Source: DATJJW01 sp035491935
Lineage (GTDB): Bacteria > Pseudomonadota > Alphaproteobacteria > ATCC43930 > CGMCC-115725
DNA length: 9,017 nt
Direction of reading: 5' to 3'
NCBI GenBank assembly: GCA_035491935.1
Contig: DATJJW010000040.1
Coordinates: 1-9,017 of the forward strand
A program made the translations under genes and the position numbers. The notes below the pieces were generated by a model. It had not been told where the DNA came from. It searched no databases and saw only the letters and a list, made by a program, of their open reading frames with translations. How positions within the stretch are numbered: position 1 is the stretch's first letter; each line of letters starts with the position of its first letter. Shown here one piece after another: positions 1-6,392 of this stretch.

Positions 1-518
1 GGCGCGGCGACGACCATCCATTGAAATCCGGGCGTGAGCTTGACCGCCACCATGTCGCGCTCCACCCATTCGCCGATGCGGATGCCGGCGTCGTAGCGGT
101 GGCGCGCGAGATCGATCGTCGCATCATTCACGTCGAACTCGACCGAAATCTCGGGGTAGCAGTGCCGGAACTCCGGCAGGACGTGCATCAGGACCAGCTC
201 GCATGCGATCCGGGGCATGGTCAGGCGTAGATGCCCCACGGGCCGGTCCGCCTCTCCTGACAATTGGTCCAGCGTATGGCCGATCTGATCGGCGGCCGGC
301 CGCAATGTCGCGAGCAGCTTGGCGCCGGCCTCGGTGAGCGCGACGCTGCGCGTGGTGCGTTGGAAAAGCCTGCGGCCGAGGCGCGCTTCCAGAGTTTGGA
401 CGGCCTGGCTTACGGCGGCACGGGTGACGCCGAGCTCCGCCGCCGCCGCGCGGAAACTAGCATGGTCGGCCACGGCAAGAAATTCCGAAAGACCGGTGAA
501 CCTGTTGATCCGGGCCAT
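1..518 (-). CDS. LysR-family transcriptional regulator (C-terminus beyond left edge)
   Basis: DNA-binding regulator of the LysR type, read leftward; 172 codons are present and the rest of the effector domain lies outside the window. The N-terminus MARINRFTGLSEF leads into a winged helix-turn-helix at about residues 18-60, containing the typical LysR pattern FRAAAAELGVTRAAVSQAV followed by LEARLGRRLFQRTTR and LTEAG. A linker helix follows, then the start of the substrate-binding-like domain (GHLRLTMPRIA near residue 95, later PEFRHCYPEISVEF). The ATG at 516-518 is preceded by GGGGAG eight bases upstream, which supports this start. It is divergent from the MDR oxidoreductase gene at 636, the usual arrangement of a LysR regulator and its target, so control of that gene and of itself is inferred. 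The effector is unknown. Family assignment is secure; regulatory target is inference. Confidence 0.93.
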   Translation of the reverse strand, partial: MARINRFTGLSEFLAVADHASFRAAAAELGVTRAAVSQAVQTLEARLGRRLFQRTTRSVALTEAGAKLLATLRPAADQIGHTLDQLSGEADRPVGHLRLTMPRIACELVLMHVLPEFRHCYPEISVEFDVNDATIDLARHRYDAGIRIGEWVERDMVAVKLTPGFQWMVVAA

Positions 519-547
519 GAGGCAAGCTCCCCAATTGGAAAGTTTAT

Positions 548-564
548 CTAACCAGTCAAATTAG
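548..564. promoter_or_regulatory. Candidate LysR operator dyad
   Basis: The 117-bp region between the divergent lysR and oxidoreductase genes is AT-richer than its surroundings and holds CTAA, nine bases, then TTAG, a perfect interrupted dyad. LysR proteins usually bind interrupted dyads around a T-N11-A core; this one has T and A 13 apart, so it fits only approximately. Placement about 30 bp from the lysR start and about 70 bp from the oxidoreductase start is right for an autoregulatory site. The arms are short and could occur by chance. Confidence 0.3.
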
Positions 565-635
565 TCTTGGCCCGTTTTTAATCCACTGGGCGCGTCCCAA
601 ATTCGTCCTTGTCACACCCGGTTCGAGGAGGATGC

Positions 636-1652
636 ATGCGTTGCTACGAATTTTCGGATGCGATCTCTTTCCAGTCGTTGCGCCTGGTCGAGCGCCCCGA
701 TCCCCTGCCGGGCCCCCACGACATCGTCATCCGCATGCGCGCCGCGGCGCTCAATTTCCGCGACGTCGCCATGCTGCGCGGCCATTATCACATCGGTGTC
801 TCACCGCCCCTGATCCCGCTTTCCGATGGTGCGGGCGACGTCGTGCGGGTCGGCGAGGCCGTGACACGGTTCAATGTCGGCGATCTCGCCTGCCCGACCT
901 ATCTGCCCGATTGGCATCACGGACCGCTCGAAGCGGCCCGTGTCCGCCGGCGGCTCGGTGGCCCGACGGACGGGGTGCTCACCGAGCTCATGTGCGTCCA
1001 TGAAACGGAAGCCGTGCTTGCACCTTCGCATCTGGTCCCGGATGAGGCGGCGGCGCTGCCGGTCGTGGCGGCAACCACCTGGCGCGCGCTCTATCGCATC
1101 GGGTCATTGCGCCTAGGCGAAACCCTGCTCGTGCAAGGTGCCGGCGCGATCTCGACCACCGCCCTGCAACTCGCGAAGGCCGGAGGCGCCCGCTGCATTT
1201 CGGTGCTGCGCGACGATCGCCATGCGGATGCGCTGAAAGCGCTGGGCGCGGATCTGGTCCTGACCAGCGGCAATGAGCCAATTTGGCCGCAGCAGGTGCG
1301 CGAGGCCACCAATGGCCTGGGCGCCGACGTCGCGCTCAACGTTGCTGGCGGCAAGACGCTGACCAGCACCGTCGCGGCCACGAAATTGGAGGGCACCGTA
1401 CATTTGGTGGGATTCGTCGCCGATCCCGTCGCCGAACTGGATTTGTTCGAGGCGATCCGCCACGGCACCACCTTCCATACCGCCACCGCAGGCAGCCGGG
1501 AGGATTTCGAGGCCTTCATCCGCAGCTCGGCGCAACATCGGCTGCGGCCGGCGATCGCAAGGACTTTCGCGCTGTTCGAGCTTCGTGAAGCCTTCGACCT
1601 CGTCGGCCGCGGCGGTCATTGCGGCAAGGTGGTCGTGACGCTCGACTTTTGA
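636..1652 (+). CDS. Zinc-independent MDR oxidoreductase (quinone oxidoreductase-like)
   Basis: Predicted NAD(P)H-dependent reductase of the medium-chain dehydrogenase/reductase superfamily, 338 residues, cytoplasmic. The N-terminal GroES-like domain contains LNFRD at residues 39-43, where zinc alcohol dehydrogenases carry the catalytic cysteine; the four-cysteine structural zinc loop is also absent. This fits the quinone-oxidoreductase/enoyl-reductase-like branch better than true alcohol dehydrogenases. The Rossmann domain has VQGAGAISTTALQLAKA at about 166-182, a glycine-rich NAD(P) loop in which the usual GG(V/A)G is GAGAIS, then ALGADLVL near 201-209. I chose the ATG at 636 because GAGGAGG lies at 625-631; an in-frame TTG at 609 has no such support, and the ATG at 632 is out of frame. 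It is divergent from lysR and ends convergently with the VOC gene. The substrate (quinone, enone or aldehyde) cannot be determined here. Confidence 0.9.
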   Translation: MRCYEFSDAISFQSLRLVERPDPLPGPHDIVIRMRAAALNFRDVAMLRGHYHIGVSPPLIPLSDGAGDVVRVGEAVTRFNVGDLACPTYLPDWHHGPLEAARVRRRLGGPTDGVLTELMCVHETEAVLAPSHLVPDEAAALPVVAATTWRALYRIGSLRLGETLLVQGAGAISTTALQLAKAGGARCISVLRDDRHADALKALGADLVLTSGNEPIWPQQVREATNGLGADVALNVAGGKTLTSTVAATKLEGTVHLVGFVADPVAELDLFEAIRHGTTFHTATAGSREDFEAFIRSSAQHRLRPAIARTFALFELREAFDLVGRGGHCGKVVVTLDF

Positions 1653-1678
1653 CGGACCGCCATCCCGACAGCGCGTTC

Positions 1679-2107
1679 CTACCCCGGCGCACCGAAGACG
1701 ACCGTGCCGTCTTCCCGCAGCGTGAAGCCGGGATTCCAGGCTATTTCCCAGATGTGGCCGTCCGGGTCGGCCAGATAGGCGGCGTACCCGCCATAGAAAG
1801 TATCCGTCGCAGACTTGAGCACGGTAGCGCCATGCCGGACCAGATGGTGGAGCGCCGCATCGACGTCTTCGCGCGTCGGCAGGTTATGCGCCAGGTTCAA
1901 GGCACCCGGCGGCGGCAACGCGACACGGCCAAGATCCTTGGCCAGGGAGACCGCGCTCCAGGTCCCAAGCAATATGCCGGCCAGCTGGTAGAACACGACG
2001 TCATCATCGTCGAAAAGCGGCGTCCAACCGAAACCCGCCTGATAGAAAAGCCTCGATCGCGGCAGGTCGGCAACGCCCAGGGTAATGACGGAGATTGCTT
2101 GCTTCAT
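1679..2107 (-). CDS. VOC-family (glyoxalase/bleomycin-resistance fold) protein
   Basis: Small cytoplasmic protein of 142 residues with the vicinal-oxygen-chelate fold. The first repeat opens with ISVITLGVADLPRSRLFYQ (residues 5-23), and the last strand has DPDGHIWEIAWNPGF (114-128), very typical of the fold; Glu121 is at the usual metal-ligand position. The first-strand position often held by a metal-binding histidine is not histidine here (ITLGV), so classical glyoxalase I activity is doubtful. The ATG at 2105-2107 has GGGAG about six bases upstream; a longer reading to 2170 adds 21 residues unlike the family. It converges on the oxidoreductase gene with a 26-bp gap and lies downstream of doxX in the same direction, 184 bp away. 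VOC proteins detoxify or cleave small electrophiles, or bind ligands; the substrate is unknown. Confidence 0.88.
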   Translation of the reverse strand: MKQAISVITLGVADLPRSRLFYQAGFGWTPLFDDDDVVFYQLAGILLGTWSAVSLAKDLGRVALPPPGALNLAHNLPTREDVDAALHHLVRHGATVLKSATDTFYGGYAAYLADPDGHIWEIAWNPGFTLREDGTVVFGAPG

Positions 2108-2228
2108 GGCATGCTCCCAACTTTCCCAGTCGCCCGACGCGGCCAGGTCAAGTCGTGGGACTTGGCGCACGCGCCAGCCAGAGCCTCCGAGAGGAGACGA
2201 CCGGGCTAACCAAACCGGTCCGCCTTTT

Positions 2229-2259
2229 CCGACCCCGCCATGGTAGCGGCGACGGTCGG
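2229..2259. repeat. Imperfect GC-rich hairpin between doxX and the VOC gene
   Basis: The 184-bp interval between the doxX stop and the VOC start contains CCGACC-C-CGCC, an eight-base loop, then GGCG-AC-GGTCGG: a ten-pair stem with a small internal bulge, about 33 bp past the doxX stop. On the leftward transcript it is followed by an A-rich, not U-rich, stretch, so it is not a standard intrinsic terminator. It might protect the 3' end or reduce read-through. A second, shorter dyad, GACCGG with CCGGTC, lies at 2199-2220. I see no gene in this interval. Confidence 0.35.
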
Positions 2260-2291
2260 GATTTCAATGTCCCTCACAGAGGGGCCGGCGC

Positions 2292-2720
2292 TCAAACCGC
2301 CGCCGGCTTGAACAGGCGCAGGCGCTTCAGCACCAGCAAGTCGCCCGGCCCATGGACGGCAGCGAAAAGCAAGCCCGCGGCGAAGGTGAAATGGTCGACG
2401 AAGAAGCCGAATTCGTCCTGGTTCGCCTGCCAATGGCCCAGGCCATGGAAGGTGAATCCTAGGAACAGGACATAGACCACCGCCGCGAATGCCGCCTCGC
2501 TGAAGAAGGCGCCTGTCAGGAAACAGAGTACCAACACCAGCTCGAATATCGCCGCCAGGAAGGCCAGCACCAGCGGCATGGGCAGGCCGGCAGAGGCGAT
2601 GTAGTCGGCGGTGCCGTGCAATCCCATCGCCTTGAAGGTGAAGGCCATGGCAAATATTGCCGCGAAGATCACGCGGCCGACCAGGATGGCGGCACGCGAC
2701 ATGGTGGTGGGTATAGGCAT
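2292..2720 (-). CDS. DoxX-family inner-membrane protein
   Basis: Integral membrane protein of 142 residues with four predicted transmembrane helices (about residues 10-32, 48-70, 72-92 and 108-125). The pattern matches the DoxX family: VGRVIFAAIFAMAFTFKAMG in helix 1, the loop GTADYIASAGLPMPLVLA before helix 2, and a C-terminal HFTFAAGLLFAAVHGPGD. Family members act in respiratory or thiol/electrophile-stress contexts, but most lack a defined reaction. The ATG at 2718-2720 has AGGAG six bases upstream; a second Met seven codons in is less well supported. It lies 83 bp downstream of tetR on the same strand with no clear terminator between, so co-transcription is possible. The VOC gene follows, and DoxX-VOC pairing is a known arrangement (B. 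subtilis MhqP/MhqO and CatD/CatE). Confidence 0.88.
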   Translation of the reverse strand: MPIPTTMSRAAILVGRVIFAAIFAMAFTFKAMGLHGTADYIASAGLPMPLVLAFLAAIFELVLVLCFLTGAFFSEAAFAAVVYVLFLGFTFHGLGHWQANQDEFGFFVDHFTFAAGLLFAAVHGPGDLLVLKRLRLFKPAAV

Positions 2721-2803
2721 GTTGGGCTCCTGTCGATCAAAGCGTTTCGCTAACTAAGACGCACGAAAGCGGCCAAAGCAGACAGGCAGCCCCCAATTTT
2801 TTT

Positions 2804-3478
2804 CTACCGCAAGGTCAAACGGCCTGCCTCGGTACGCGCGATGATCGGCAACCCTTCGGCCGCAGCCCGGGCACGCGCCTCGATTTCTGCATCGCCGGGC
2901 ATCTCACGCACCCCCATCAGCAGCCGGACCAGCAAGTCGCCCCACAGCATGGCGAAGAACCGGCCGGTGAGCACGGCCGGATCACCCGCTCCCATCAATC
3001 CGGCCTCCTGGGCCCGGGCTAGCAGCTCGCAAAAAAGACGGTGATTGGCCTCCCGCCCTTCGGTGTCGAGGGCGCGGGCGAGCTCGGGCACATGGACAGC
3101 CTCGGCGATCGCCAGGCGATAGACCGTCAGCACCCCAAGCGTACAGACGCCGCGCATGATCGATGCGCCGATGGCCGCCAGCAAGGCCACAAGATCCGCA
3201 CGGCTCTGCGGCAAAGCCACCTCTGCCAATGGCCGTCGCATGGCCGCCGCCTTGTCCCGGATGCAATCGGCCAGGATGGCGTGCTTGTTTGGGTATTGGG
3301 CGTAGAGGTCGCGTTTCGATATCTGCGCGCCGGTCGCGATCTCCAGCATGCTCGTCCCGGCAAAACCACGGGTGCTGAAACAGGCAAAAGCCGCGGACCG
3401 TACACGGTCACGCAGGCTGGCGCCTGGTCGTTCCGCCTTCAGCCCCGCCTCTTCCGTATCAACAATAAACCCATTCAT
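2804..3478 (-). CDS. TetR/AcrR-family transcriptional regulator
   Basis: Ligand-responsive repressor of 224 residues. The N-terminal helix-turn-helix is clear: SLRDRVRSAAFACFSTRGFAG (residues 21-41), TSMLEIATGAQISKRDLYAQY (42-62), then PNKHAILADCI. This is the TetR pattern, with ISKRDLYAQYPNK as the recognition helix region. The C-terminal part is helical, with GRFFAMLWGDLLVRLLMG as in AcrR-like ligand domains. The ATG at 3476-3478 is the first ATG; a TTG at 3484 sits closer to AAGGG and would add two residues, so the start is slightly uncertain. The two 16-bp palindromes immediately upstream are its probable operators, giving autoregulation and control of the divergent membrane-protein gene. 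DoxX lies downstream on the same strand. The inducer is unknown. Confidence 0.93.
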   Translation of the reverse strand: MNGFIVDTEEAGLKAERPGASLRDRVRSAAFACFSTRGFAGTSMLEIATGAQISKRDLYAQYPNKHAILADCIRDKAAAMRRPLAEVALPQSRADLVALLAAIGASIMRGVCTLGVLTVYRLAIAEAVHVPELARALDTEGREANHRLFCELLARAQEAGLMGAGDPAVLTGRFFAMLWGDLLVRLLMGVREMPGDAEIEARARAAAEGLPIIARTEAGRLTLR

Positions 3479-3491
3479 GCTCAAAGTACCC

Positions 3492-3520
3492 TTGTCTGGT
3501 ACGGAATCGTACCATAGATA
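3492..3520 (+). promoter_or_regulatory. Sigma70-like promoter of the unknown membrane-protein gene
   Basis: TTGTCT at 3492-3497 and TAGATA at 3515-3520 are separated by exactly 17 bp, a good match to a housekeeping promoter. The spacer is almost entirely occupied by the first operator palindrome (3498-3513), and the expected start of transcription (about 3526-3528) touches the second. Repressor bound at either site should block RNA polymerase. Direction fits the gene starting at 3606. Confidence 0.6.
3498..3513. promoter_or_regulatory. TetR operator, copy 1 (GGTACG-GAAT-CGTACC)
   Basis: Perfect six-base inverted arms around a four-base centre. It sits between the divergent tetR and membrane-protein genes, 20 bp from the tetR ATG, inside the promoter spacer. 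It shares both arms with copy 2. A possible extra half-site, GTACC at 3486-3490, lies closer to tetR. Confidence 0.75.
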
Positions 3521-3528
3521 TGGATCTC

Positions 3529-3544
3529 GGTACGATATCGTACC
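3529..3544. promoter_or_regulatory. TetR operator, copy 2 (perfect 16-bp palindrome)
   Basis: GGTACGATATCGTACC is a perfect palindrome and extends to TCT and AGA on the two flanks with one mismatch, giving a 24-bp near-palindrome (3525-3548). Its centre is 31 bp from that of copy 1, close to three helical turns, so two repressor dimers would lie on the same face of the DNA. Confidence 0.78.
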
Positions 3545-3605
3545 TAGACATTATCGCAATAGATCGGTCATCCGGCCGCATCTCCCTCGGCAAAGGATCG
3601 TCGCC

Positions 3606-4295
3606 GTGTCCTTCATCATCCTTCAACTCATCATAGAGACCTCGCGCACGACCTTACAGTGGGTGGGATTCTGCATCGGCGCCCGGCGTATCACCCGGAC
3701 AGGCTTTCCATCGCGCGCCTGGATCGTTGGATCGGCCATTGTCTCGGCCCTCTGGCTGTGCGGCATCGTCCTGGCGGCATCGAGCAATGCCCTGGGCCCG
3801 GCGGCCGTACCCGTCGCGGTGGTGACGACACTGATCGCGGGATTCGGGCTGCTCGCTATCCCCGGCTATCGAACCGTCATCGGCGCCATTCCGCCGCATT
3901 GGCTGATCGCCATCCAGGTCTTCCGGATCGTCGGCGGCACTTTCCTGATCCGCTATGGGCAAAACAGCTTGCCGGGCGCCTTCGCGATCCCGGCCGGAAC
4001 CGGTGACCTGGTCACCGGCATCCTCGCCCCCTTTGTGGCGTATGGGTTGGCAAGCGGCAAAAGCTGGGGGCGCGGCGCCGCCATCGCCTGGAACATCTTC
4101 GGCATCGCCGATCTGGTCGATGCCTTGGCGTTGGGCATCACCTTCCTGGGTTCCGGCCTCACCTTCCCCACGATCCTCATCCCGATCTATGGCGTGCCAC
4201 GCGCCATCATCCTCCATGGTTATTCGCTGATTGGGTTGCTGCGCGGCTCTCGGCAGAACCAGCCCGCCTGGCCGAGCGTCCGCCCGGCAGAATGA
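3606..4295 (+). CDS. Unrecognised polytopic membrane protein
   Basis: I do not recognise this family. The product is 229 residues and strongly hydrophobic, with about six membrane segments (roughly residues 40-58, 68-90, 98-116, 133-150, 156-183 and 188-213), plus a hydrophobic N-terminus (SFIILQLII). Conserved-looking features include the basic stretch GARRITRTGFPSR (25-37), RIVGGTFLIRYGQNSLPGAFA in the middle, and AIPAGTGDLVTGILAPF (127-143). The C-terminus is hydrophilic and proline-rich. I chose the GTG at 3606 because AAAGGA lies at 3592-3597 with eight bases between; no ATG fits, and upstream in-frame codons run across the operators and into tetR. It is divergent from tetR and has a promoter overlapped by the twin operators, so repression by that TetR protein with induction by an unknown ligand is likely. 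The single-protein layout suggests a transporter or membrane sensor, but this is a guess. Confidence 0.78.
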   Translation: MSFIILQLIIETSRTTLQWVGFCIGARRITRTGFPSRAWIVGSAIVSALWLCGIVLAASSNALGPAAVPVAVVTTLIAGFGLLAIPGYRTVIGAIPPHWLIAIQVFRIVGGTFLIRYGQNSLPGAFAIPAGTGDLVTGILAPFVAYGLASGKSWGRGAAIAWNIFGIADLVDALALGITFLGSGLTFPTILIPIYGVPRAIILHGYSLIGLLRGSRQNQPAWPSVRPAE

Positions 4296-4320
4296 CCGGC
4301 ATCATATACCAGTTGCATTA

Positions 4321-4353
4321 CGCAATCAGTTTTATTACAAAGAACCGATTGCG
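4321..4353. repeat. Inverted repeat upstream of the RibD-C-like gene
   Basis: CGCAATC at 4321-4327 and GATTGCG at 4347-4353 are perfect seven-base inverted arms with 19 bp between, in the 83-bp AT-rich gap before the gene at 4379. A smaller overlapping dyad, TTGC-ATTAC-GCAA, lies at 4313-4325. This may be a regulator-binding site; no regulator of this gene is visible in the window. A promoter here is likely, but I cannot place a convincing -35/-10 pair. Confidence 0.35.
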
Positions 4354-4378
4354 ATACACACACGGTATGGAGGCGGTC

Positions 4379-5023
4379 ATGGGCAAGGTGCGTGTTGCAG
4401 GGTTCGCCATCTCGATCGACGGGTTCGGTGCGGGGCCGGAACAAAGTCTGCAGGACCCGCTCGGCAAACGGGGGCTGGAGCTGCATCAATGGTTCTTCCC
4501 CACCAAGTTCTTCAAATCGATGCATGGCGACCCATCAGACGGTACGGAGGGAATCGACAATGATTTCGGCGGCCGCGCGATGGCGGGGTTCGGCGCTTTC
4601 ATTCTCGGCCGCAACATGTTCGGGCCCGTTCGCGGGCCCTGGCCGGATGAAAGCTGGAAGGGTTGGTGGGGCGACAACCCGCCTTATCACGCACCGACCT
4701 TCGTGCTCACGCGCCATGCGCGCGCCCCGATCGTCATGGAAGGCGGCACCACCTTTCACTTCGTGACCGGCGGCGTCGAGGAGGCCTTGGTCCGGGCCAA
4801 GGCGGCGGCAGGCGATTTGGACGTCAAGATCGGCGGCGGCGTGTCGACAGTGCGACAATATCTGCAAGCCGGGCTGATCGACGAGCTGCATCTCGTCATC
4901 TCGCCGGTCGTGCTGGGCCGTGGCGAGGCCTTGTTCTCCGGCATCGACCTGGATGCGCTGGGCTTCCACGTCGCGGAAAGCGTGGCGGGCGAACGCGGCA
5001 CCCACGTCACGCTACGTCGCTGA
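4379..5023 (+). CDS. Dihydrofolate reductase-like protein (RibD C-terminal domain)
   Basis: Stand-alone protein of 214 residues with the fold shared by dihydrofolate reductase and the reductase half of RibD. Visible family landmarks: the first strand and loop VAGFAISIDGFGAGP (residues 6-20), FILGRNMFGPVRGPW (74-88), PTFVLTRHARAP (106-117), GGVEEALVRAKAAAGDLDVKI then GGG (131-154), and the terminal strand region LIDELHLVISPVVLGRGEALF (166-186). Such proteins bind NADPH and are annotated broadly as deaminase-reductases; most have no proven substrate, and nothing shows that this one makes riboflavin or folate. The ATG at 4379 has GGAGG at 4369-4373 five bases before it; the upstream in-frame ATG at 4367 overlaps that site. 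It follows the membrane-protein gene by 83 bp and is convergent with the glycosyltransferase-like gene, eight bases away. Confidence 0.9.
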   Translation: MGKVRVAGFAISIDGFGAGPEQSLQDPLGKRGLELHQWFFPTKFFKSMHGDPSDGTEGIDNDFGGRAMAGFGAFILGRNMFGPVRGPWPDESWKGWWGDNPPYHAPTFVLTRHARAPIVMEGGTTFHFVTGGVEEALVRAKAAAGDLDVKIGGGVSTVRQYLQAGLIDELHLVISPVVLGRGEALFSGIDLDALGFHVAESVAGERGTHVTLRR

Positions 5024-5031
5024 AGGTCCGT

Positions 5032-6381
5032 TCAAGGCTCCCAAGCGACGTTGGCCAAATCGATGTTGGCCGGACTGTCGCTGGCCTTTTTTAGGGCGAA
5101 TTTCTCGGCGTCCTCGGCCAGGCCATAGACATGGTCCGCCAGATTGAGCCCGGTGAAACGGTCGAGCGCGACATAGCGAAAATCGGATCTGGTCCTGGCG
5201 TAGAGCCGGGTCAGCGAGAACAGCGCCGCCTGGTCGAGCATCCAGTTGAGCCGTGACGGGTAATGCAGCTTCGGCCGGCAATAGGCGGCGAGATCGCGCA
5301 CGAAGCCCAGTCCCGCGTCATCGGCGGAGAAGGCCATGATACTGGCCTGATGCACCGAGGCCGGCTCGCGGCGGCCGGTCTCGAAACAGGCGAAACCGGC
5401 TTCGGGCAGATTGGCGGCGAGGTCTCTCAGCCGCGGCGTGGCGCCGACATCGATGTCGATCGCCACGATCGTGCGGCCGAGATGTTCCAGCAGCAGTGGC
5501 ACCACCTCGAACCGGGCACAGGCGAAGCTGGTCGAGGTGCCGTAGCGATCGATGCTGGTGCTGGCGCTCAGCCGGCCACCCAACTGCAACTTGCCGACCA
5601 GATCTTCGATCAGGGCGCGGCTATCTGTCGTCGGGTTGACAACATGGACATGCATGTCGAACCCGAGCATCGCCATGGATTCCAGCCAGCGCGGCACGAA
5701 GAATTCGATATAGCGGGCGTCGGCGCAGCAGGCGAGGATCGGCCCCTCGCCGGCCGTTATCCGCGGCCGGACCATCTCGAAATCCGACTGCACCGGGGCC
5801 ATGGCCGCGCCGGCCGCGACCTGCGCCGCGGTCGCTTGCGCCGGCAGCACCAACGTGCCCTGGCGGAACATGACGTTGATGTCGTTATTGGTGACGAGCA
5901 GCGGGAAGCGGTCGAAATAATCCCTCATGGCGTGACGGAAACGGTCGAACCCCGCCAACGCCTCGTCCTCCTGCCCCAGCATCATCCGGGCGCAGCTCGC
6001 ATGATAGAGTGCCACCGGGTGCAGGATGTTGCCCGGCAGGATAGCCTGGTCCAGTGCAATAAGCTGCTGGTAATGACCATCCGCCAGGCATTCGCGCAGA
6101 ATGAAGAAAAGGCTGCGCTCCGGTGGCACGCCATTCTGCTTGTTGACCGCGAGCATGCGGCCAAGGCCGTCGACGTCACCCATCGCCACGTAGCATTTCA
6201 CGACCAGCATCAGTGCCGCTTCGAACTCGGCCTGGTCGCTGCTCGCCAATGCCTGCTGCTGTGCCTCGGGATAGCGGCCTTGCCGATACAATGCGCTGGC
6301 GGCTTCCAAACCCATGACGACGTTCTCTACGGGGTGATCGAATGGTCGACGGGAAGATGCCATACCGATAGAGGCAGGCAT
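5032..6381 (-). CDS. Putative GT-A-type glycosyltransferase with helical N-terminal domain
   Basis: Leftward gene of 449 codons; family recognised only at fold level. Residues about 22-165 are helical and resemble degenerate TPR-type repeats (GLEAASALYRQGRYPEAQQQA; ALYHASCARMMLGQEDEALAG). The C-terminal half looks like a nucleotide-sugar transferase: PILACCADARYIEFFVPRWL (214-233) as the first strand and helix, FACARFEVVPLLLEHLGRTIVAIDID ending in the Asp-Ile-Asp motif at 309-311 that would bind metal and sugar nucleotide, and NWMLDQAALFSL with Asp383-Gln384, as in several GT-A families. There is no signal peptide, so it is probably cytoplasmic. The start is uncertain: ATG 6381 has GGAAG only three bases upstream; ATG 6363 has no visible site; ATG 6315 has a weak GAGAA. 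It begins 11 bp after an ArsR remnant. No other glycan genes are nearby, so acceptor and sugar are unknown. Confidence 0.72.
   Translation of the reverse strand: MPASIGMASSRRPFDHPVENVVMGLEAASALYRQGRYPEAQQQALASSDQAEFEAALMLVVKCYVAMGDVDGLGRMLAVNKQNGVPPERSLFFILRECLADGHYQQLIALDQAILPGNILHPVALYHASCARMMLGQEDEALAGFDRFRHAMRDYFDRFPLLVTNNDINVMFRQGTLVLPAQATAAQVAAGAAMAPVQSDFEMVRPRITAGEGPILACCADARYIEFFVPRWLESMAMLGFDMHVHVVNPTTDSRALIEDLVGKLQLGGRLSASTSIDRYGTSTSFACARFEVVPLLLEHLGRTIVAIDIDVGATPRLRDLAANLPEAGFACFETGRREPASVHQASIMAFSADDAGLGFVRDLAAYCRPKLHYPSRLNWMLDQAALFSLTRLYARTRSDFRYVALDRFTGLNLADHVYGLAEDAEKFALKKASDSPANIDLANVAWEP
5068..5092 (+). terminator. Intrinsic terminator of the RibD-C-like gene
   Basis: GGCCGG, a seven-base loop, and CTGGCC form a six-pair stem (one G-U) followed by six T residues at 5087-5092, 45 bp after the stop at 5023. 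It lies within the 3' coding end of the convergent gene, where the T run is read as a Lys-Lys pair. Stem length is modest, so efficiency is uncertain. Confidence 0.55.
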
Positions 6382-6392
6382 AGGCTTCCAAT

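Noticed and set aside
2206..2433. Leftward open frame overlapping the doxX end
   Set aside because: Arg/Gly/Pro-rich out-of-frame shadow of doxX with no supporting signal.
2790..2803. C-run and T-run (CCCCC then AATTTTTTT) as a rightward terminator
   Set aside because: No stem of useful length precedes the T run and no rightward gene ends here.
3348..3605. N-terminal extension of the membrane-protein gene across the tetR promoter
   Set aside because: The extra 86 codons overlap tetR coding sequence and both operators; the GTG at 3606 has a good ribosome-binding site and begins the hydrophobic family-like sequence.
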